Source: Pyricularia pennisetigena
Taxonomy: Eukaryota; Ascomycota; Sordariomycetes; Magnaporthales; Pyriculariaceae
Reading direction: 5' to 3'
DNA: 64,000 nucleotides
NCBI RefSeq assembly: GCF_004337985.1
Contig: NC_043743.1
Location: forward strand, 3,612,580-3,676,579
Part shown: in pieces, positions 59,236-64,000 of the stretch
How the letters are laid out: each line of letters opens with the position of its first letter
How positions within the stretch are numbered: the stretch's first letter is position 1
Notes under the pieces: model-generated
Databases searched by the model: none
Seen by the model: only the letters and a program-made list of their open reading frames with translations
What the model was told of the DNA's origin: nothing
Position numbers and translations under genes: made by a program

Positions 59236-61449
59236 ATGGACTACATGAACATGTTCCAGGGCGGTGGCCATCAAGCCGGCTACTTCGTTCCTCAGTACAA
59301 CGCCATGGGCCAGGCGGCACCTCATCAACACCAAGAACGACACCAGGCTCAGCAACGGCAACAGCATGGCTACCCGTCGTTTCCGTACACGAACGAGCAC
59401 TTGATGGTGCTTGCCCAGATGCAGCACCAGAGGACTATGATGGGCCAGGTTCATGACGCAAGCCTTTCACCAACGTCGAAGCAGGACCAGCCTAAGCCGA
59501 GGCTCTCAAAGGACGAGGTTGATCTGTTGGAGAAGGAATTCCAGAAGAACCACAAACCCACCAGTGCCAGGAAACGGGAAATCGCAGAACTACTGAAAGT
59601 TGACCTGCCAAGGATTAATGTGAGTGACTTTGCAATTTTTGTTTTTTTTTTTCTCTCTCATTTCTTTTCTTTATCATGGCCATTATATGTCTGCCTCATC
59701 GACCCTGACAAGGTCTGTGAGCCTCTGAGACAGCTGCTAATGATGTATGATCAGAACTGGTTTCAAAACCGGAGGGCAAAGGAAAAGGGAATTAAAAAGA
59801 CGCAAGAGTTTGCGGCGCGCCAGGCGGCAGAGCAGGCCGAGCAACAGTCTGAATCAGGATCGACCAACAAGGAGGAGCAGGATGGAGAAGGTAGCGATGG
59901 TGAGAGCACCGACAACGATCACACCCTTGCTCAGCCATCAACCGCCCCTTTCCCCACCAATAATGTGTCGACCAACAGCGGAGTTGAGGAGGAGGGTTCG
60001 ACAGTTTCCACAAGCACTAGCCATACACCTGTCGAGCCAACTGTCATGACGAAAGAAGATTTGGCCAGAGATGGCGATGAATATCCATCACCTCAGTCAC
60101 TGCCATTCCAGAGTACCGACCAGGCTTCGGACTTCAACTTTCAACACAACTTTGTCGCCATGTCTGAGGACCAAGGTTTCAGCAGCGACTATTCGCAGTC
60201 GGGCTTGCCTCTCAATGGTCTGCCCGCCCAGTTCACTCACGATGGATTCTCAGTCTCGGACCAACTGTCCTTTGTCGGCCATCAATACACCAGTGCCGTT
60301 GACAACGAGGCGATAATTGCTCCCACACCGTCGTTCCCGTCGCAGCTGCTTGGACGTCTGGAATATCAGGATATGGATGCCAACCAGGCGGCCTCATTCG
60401 ACTTGCAGGGCATGCAGGTCGAGTCACCCACCGCTCTGACGACCATTCCAGACGACGGGTCGCCAAACTCGATGCCCACGTCGCCACCGACTCCTTCCGA
60501 CCTTCGATTCAAGTCGCCTCCTCCACCTGCAAACTTGGCCTCGCGAAGGAACAAGGGTGTCCCGGCCCAGCTCAACGCCACCGCTCTCCGAAGCTATTCA
60601 TATGGTCCCAAGACTGGTCTCGACCTATCTAAGCGTGCCGACTGCCCGAGCCCCATTCGTCGCATCGCGTCAGCCACAGGCCCTATGCCAGGCAGGATTC
60701 AAAAGTCCCTGACCCTGGGCACGGGATCCTCAGCTCCCCGCTCACCCATGTACCTGGAGCGCACCAAGGATGCTTTGATCCGCTCTTTCAGCAACACGAC
60801 TCGTTCACCAGTGCCCCTCCAGCCCATCAACACCTCCATCTCGCCAATGACGCCTAGTGACTACTATGGAATGCCGGCAGCAACGCAGGGAACCAGGGAG
60901 AATACGGTTTCGTCAAGCGCATCGGATGATGAGCAAAGCTTCGGCATGGGTGCCAATGGCGTGCAGCCCAATGCTTCCGCCCTCTTCTCGACCCTCAAGA
61001 CGCCACCTGGCACACCGGGTTTCAACAGTGGGTTTGTCTCGGACCAGCAACTCCCAACGAACCAAGTCAACACCTTCGATGCTGCTTGGAACTTCAACCC
61101 GCAGGATGAGCCTCTGGTGACTCCAGGACTGGGAAGCTTCGGATCTGAGGAATTCGCCATGGCCCCTCCGGCGCCCGGCTACATCGGTGGTAGCAGCCAA
61201 CCTCCCACCCCATCATACCCGCATAGCATCGGTCCCACATACGGAGGCAGCTTTCCATGGGGTTCTGCAGCTATTTTCAACGGTTCCAGGGTGGGCATGC
61301 CTGGAGGCAACACCGAGTATAACTTTCCCGAGTCCTTCGTACCCGACACATCCGATATATCTCCCAGTCTCTCTACCAAGGCCAGCAAGCAGTTTCAGTT
61401 CACCCAGAACGTAACGCCACGGGACTACAACACAGGTGTCGAGAAGTGA
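59236..61449 (+). CDS. Homeobox transcription factor, 2 exons, 692 aa
   Basis: Exons are 59236-59619 and 59755-61449; the 135-nt intron has a GTGAGT donor, CTAAT branch site and CAG acceptor. The homeodomain spans about residues 86-142: helix 1 around EVDLLEKEFQKN, helix 2 around SARKREIAELL, and recognition helix 3 split by the intron as LPRIN|NWFQNRRAKEKG, with the invariant W, F, N and R present. Residues 20-72 are rich in Gln and His; the long C-terminus is Ser/Pro/Thr-rich and probably disordered. The family binds DNA in the nucleus and in fungi often governs conidiation, fruiting or infection structures; the exact orthologue is not assigned. Start is the ATG at 59236 (MDYMNMFQGG); the frame is open upstream only without an ATG. 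The intron is in frame and has no stop, so the reading frame stays open if it is retained. Confidence 0.93.
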   Translation: MDYMNMFQGGGHQAGYFVPQYNAMGQAAPHQHQERHQAQQRQQHGYPSFPYTNEHLMVLAQMQHQRTMMGQVHDASLSPTSKQDQPKPRLSKDEVDLLEKEFQKNHKPTSARKREIAELLKVDLPRINVSDFAIFVFFFLSHFFSLSWPLYVCLIDPDKVCEPLRQLLMMYDQNWFQNRRAKEKGIKKTQEFAARQAAEQAEQQSESGSTNKEEQDGEGSDGESTDNDHTLAQPSTAPFPTNNVSTNSGVEEEGSTVSTSTSHTPVEPTVMTKEDLARDGDEYPSPQSLPFQSTDQASDFNFQHNFVAMSEDQGFSSDYSQSGLPLNGLPAQFTHDGFSVSDQLSFVGHQYTSAVDNEAIIAPTPSFPSQLLGRLEYQDMDANQAASFDLQGMQVESPTALTTIPDDGSPNSMPTSPPTPSDLRFKSPPPPANLASRRNKGVPAQLNATALRSYSYGPKTGLDLSKRADCPSPIRRIASATGPMPGRIQKSLTLGTGSSAPRSPMYLERTKDALIRSFSNTTRSPVPLQPINTSISPMTPSDYYGMPAATQGTRENTVSSSASDDEQSFGMGANGVQPNASALFSTLKTPPGTPGFNSGFVSDQQLPTNQVNTFDAAWNFNPQDEPLVTPGLGSFGSEEFAMAPPAPGYIGGSSQPPTPSYPHSIGPTYGGSFPWGSAAIFNGSRVGMPGGNTEYNFPESFVPDTSDISPSLSTKASKQFQFTQNVTPRDYNTGVEK

Positions 61450-64000
61450 GACCCTAGACGGGAATGCACGATCAACGACGTCATGCCAGCATTTGCGCTC
61501 TGACAGTAAAGCACATACATGAACGATCTTCTGGAATTTTTTCTTATGCACGGCAACTGCTTTCTCCGGTTTGCGTTTTGGTTTTCTCTACGTGGGCTCT
61601 ATCTGTATCAACAGTTTCCATGTTCCTAATCTCCTCATTCTGCCCCCGATGCATGCTTTTGTCTCATATCATGATTGAGCAAGCCAACCCCGTTTTGTGT
61701 TTTGTTTATTCACTCTATTTTCATACATGATGAAAGACAAGCGCTCGCTAGAAACGACGCTTGTAAGTTTTGCTCTACTCATTCAGCCCCCTCACCATCA
61801 CGTTACATGCTACGCATGATACTGGAGTCGGGGGGCCACTTTATACGCAGCAATTTTTGTTCCCCATACCCCTTTCTCGCACTTCCTTTTTTTCAATATT
61901 ATTTCATCCTTCCTAATCTCTTTATATGTAATATAATGGACTCAAAAGAAAGCGGCGGAAAGGACATGGAGGAGAGGTGGATTTGGAGGTGGCATCTCAT
62001 GTTTTTGGCTTATTGTTTGTTTTTCGTCCTCATATTTGTGGCAGCGGGAATATTCACGGCCGGCTTTTGGCGTGTGAAAGGAACACTTGGGGGCCAGTAT
62101 ATTGCGGAGAAATGGGTTGGAAGTTTTGTTTTCGGGTTGTACACAATTGAGCGTCAAAGGTCTTTTTTTTTCAAAGTGAAAATGATTCCCAGTGAAATCA
62201 TGGCGTGCATTTGGGTTTTAGGTCAAAAGATTAAGCTCGCAGACTCGAAAATCGGTAGGAATTTCTTATCCATGATGTATAAGTGGAAACATCGAGATGG
62301 GCTATACAGCCAAGCGAACTTTCTTGTGTGCAACTTTGATGCAACAGATTCTGTAGCTGGATGAATGAATTCGACCATGACAGCTGGCCGTTGGTGATGA
62401 TGAATAGAATGGTTCCCGGGGGGACTTGTAGTTTTGCCATGTTTGTTTATACCCTCAGTGAGGTTCAGATAAGCTTCGGACGCCCAAACATGCCTTGAAT
62501 GACGTTTCAGGCCACACTTATATATGGGGTGTATTAAGTCATCAATCTCAAACGAACTACAGGGGAAGAAGAAAGAATAGCAACACAAAGACACCTTACC
62601 CAGCCAAGCACATAGAGTGAACCCTCTCTTTTTTGGCTGCCATGTACTTTGTCTGAAGAAGGGGACTTCATATATATCCCGGCGCGGCTAAATTGGCAAA
62701 CACAACAGTTCGCCCTGCTGCTAGGCCGTCGGGGGCGAAGCGCATTGAAACCCACCTCCCCCAACCTTGTCACTTGGATCATTAACAACCCTTGATTTTG
62801 TAAGCTCAAGTCAATGTTGGTTTTTTTTTTTTTTTTTTTATAAATTCCTGGTATCTTTTTTGGGGGTTCAACACCCTTGAAGCATCTTGGTCGCCGACGC
62901 CCTCTGATGAAATCCTCTGCGGCTTGACTTCTCCCACGACTTTTGGCCGTCGATTCACTGCATATCAAAATGGAGATTAAGGAAGAAAAAAAAGCAGACA
63001 AAGAAAAGAAAAAGCAAAACGGCCCAAGCTGGCGGTGGAAATAAGCTTTTGTTCGTGCCAGTTCCAGAACACCCTCCCCCCACGTAAATATGGCGCCCAA
63101 AAACCCACGGCCTTCGTCCTTCATAAAAGAAAAGCAATATTCCAGTCCATTCCCGCCTGCATGTCACGATTTCGCGGCCAAATATCCTCTCTCAGGCATA
63201 AAAGAAAGCCTCCCAAAAAGCCATGAATACGCCAGGGCTCACGATAGCTTTGCTTGTCGCTTGACCTCATTTTTTGTGACAGCTAATTCAGCTGTTTGTT
63301 GCTGGTCAAGTGCAGAAACGTATTTGGCCAGTGAAGCGGTCAGAAAGAAGTTGGTATTATATAAGTGACTGCCGCAGCCAGAGGCGGATACAAGATGGGA
63401 AAACATGAACAAGGACAGGTCAAGAATTCTTCAGAAATCCCGTAAGCCTGTGCTTCGGAATCAAAGGGACGAAATCCGGTATACATGTTCTCGAACCATC
63501 AGACCAAAGCCAAGACGCATCCAGCATGTCAGGCTGACCTAGATAGGCTTTGCCCCTGAAATATGTCAGTTGAGGAAATCAGTCGAGAATCTACCCAGTC
63601 ATGTTACTCCTCCCTTTTGCAACCCAAATGAAACCTGTTCATCCCTCTTTGAGCCTAAGACACACGGTTGTTTGCCAAGCAGTCAATTTAAAACTTGTTT
63701 ATACAAGTGTTGAAATTAGATGTATTGAGCCATTTATTCAAGCGGGAGGGATTCGTCGGCTTCGGTCTATACAAACATGATGTGACTCCACGCTGGGCTC
63801 CATCCTCCTCGGGACAAGGGACAGCAAGCCAAATTAGTTATGCTCTCCACCAGTCTGAGCTCAAAATTGATCTTGAGATGTATTTTCTGGTATCGAGGAT
63901 GGCATAGAGAGAAAGAAAAAGAAAAAAAAAAGAAACAAGACGGTGCAAGAGGCTAATATAGCATAGACTGGCAACTCATCCCGGAATTCAAGCAATGCTC
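61450..64000. other. 3' flank of the homeobox gene and intergenic DNA to the window end
   Basis: About 2.5 kb with no secure gene. It contains the weak open frame at 61936-62364 (listed separately), a T19 run at 62821-62839, and A-rich runs near 62985 and 63910. Short open frames on both strands lack conserved motifs. Confidence 0.5.
61936..62364 (+). CDS. Doubtful small ORF, 142 aa, one predicted membrane segment
   Basis: ATG at 61936 opens 142 codons. The product has a charged start (MDSKESGGKDMEERW), one strongly hydrophobic segment of about 25 residues (residues 23-45, HLMFLAYCLFFVLIFVAAG) and a mixed, fairly basic remainder. No family is recognised. It lies 490 bases after the homeobox stop and may simply be part of that gene's 3' UTR. 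Codon usage is more A/T-ended than in the secure genes, which argues against coding. Confidence 0.2.
   Translation: MDSKESGGKDMEERWIWRWHLMFLAYCLFFVLIFVAAGIFTAGFWRVKGTLGGQYIAEKWVGSFVFGLYTIERQRSFFFKVKMIPSEIMACIWVLGQKIKLADSKIGRNFLSMMYKWKHRDGLYSQANFLVCNFDATDSVAG

Noticed and set aside
62864..62876. GGGTTCAACACCC, reminiscent of a tRNA T-arm
   Set aside because: No acceptor, anticodon or D-arm can be fitted around it; upstream is a T19 run.
62534..63124. 196-codon minus-strand frame near the right end
   Set aside because: Spans homopolymers that translate as Lys and Phe/Ser runs; no recognisable domain.

Overview
The window is nuclear DNA of a filamentous ascomycete (Pezizomycotina, most likely a Sordariomycete; Magnaporthales is possible but not proven). 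The reasons are short introns (mostly 68-158 nt) with GTAAGT/GTACGT-type donors and CTNAY-like branch sites, protein-coding genes on both strands with no operon spacing, a gene of the Neurospora clock-controlled ccg-9 type, an Rds1-type stress protein, and long intergenic stretches rich in poly(A)/poly(T). No rRNA, tRNA, CRISPR array or intact transposon was seen.

Left part (1-18.2 kb): a 5' fragment of a flavohemoglobin gene (minus, runs off the left edge); an unrecognised acidic protein (2616-3434, plus); a gene-like region at 4057-5417 that carries an in-frame TAG and a change of frame and looks broken; the five-exon trehalose phosphorylase/synthase gene of the ccg-9 family (6552-9265, minus); a secreted ferritin-like Rds1 stress protein (11959-13365, minus); and the exosome nuclease Dis3/Rrp44 (15210-18185, minus).

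Middle (18.2-46.2 kb): a gene-free stretch of about 10.9 kb, then an RSC7/SWP82-type chromatin-remodelling subunit (29055-31720, plus), a two-exon unrecognised protein with a hydrophobic C-terminal tail (33364-34385, minus), a bHLH transcription factor (36158-37695, minus), mitochondrial delta-1-pyrroline-5-carboxylate dehydrogenase (39912-41886, minus), the circularly permuted ribosome-assembly GTPase Nug1/GNL3 type (42652-44367, minus), and, sharing a divergent promoter with it, a HAD phosphatase of the GPP/DOG family (45198-46154, plus).

Right part (46.2-64 kb): a gene-free stretch of about 13 kb, rich in homopolymers, leads into a homeobox transcription factor (59236-61449, plus), followed by 2.5 kb with no secure gene. 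The two large gene-poor stretches both lie upstream of regulators of transcription (chromatin remodeller, homeobox factor), which suggests extended regulatory or leader DNA. The genes are otherwise a mix of housekeeping (RNA decay, ribosome assembly, proline catabolism), stress-related functions (trehalose, NO detoxification, Rds1, possibly glycerol-phosphate hydrolysis) and transcriptional regulators; nothing indicates a biosynthetic cluster.
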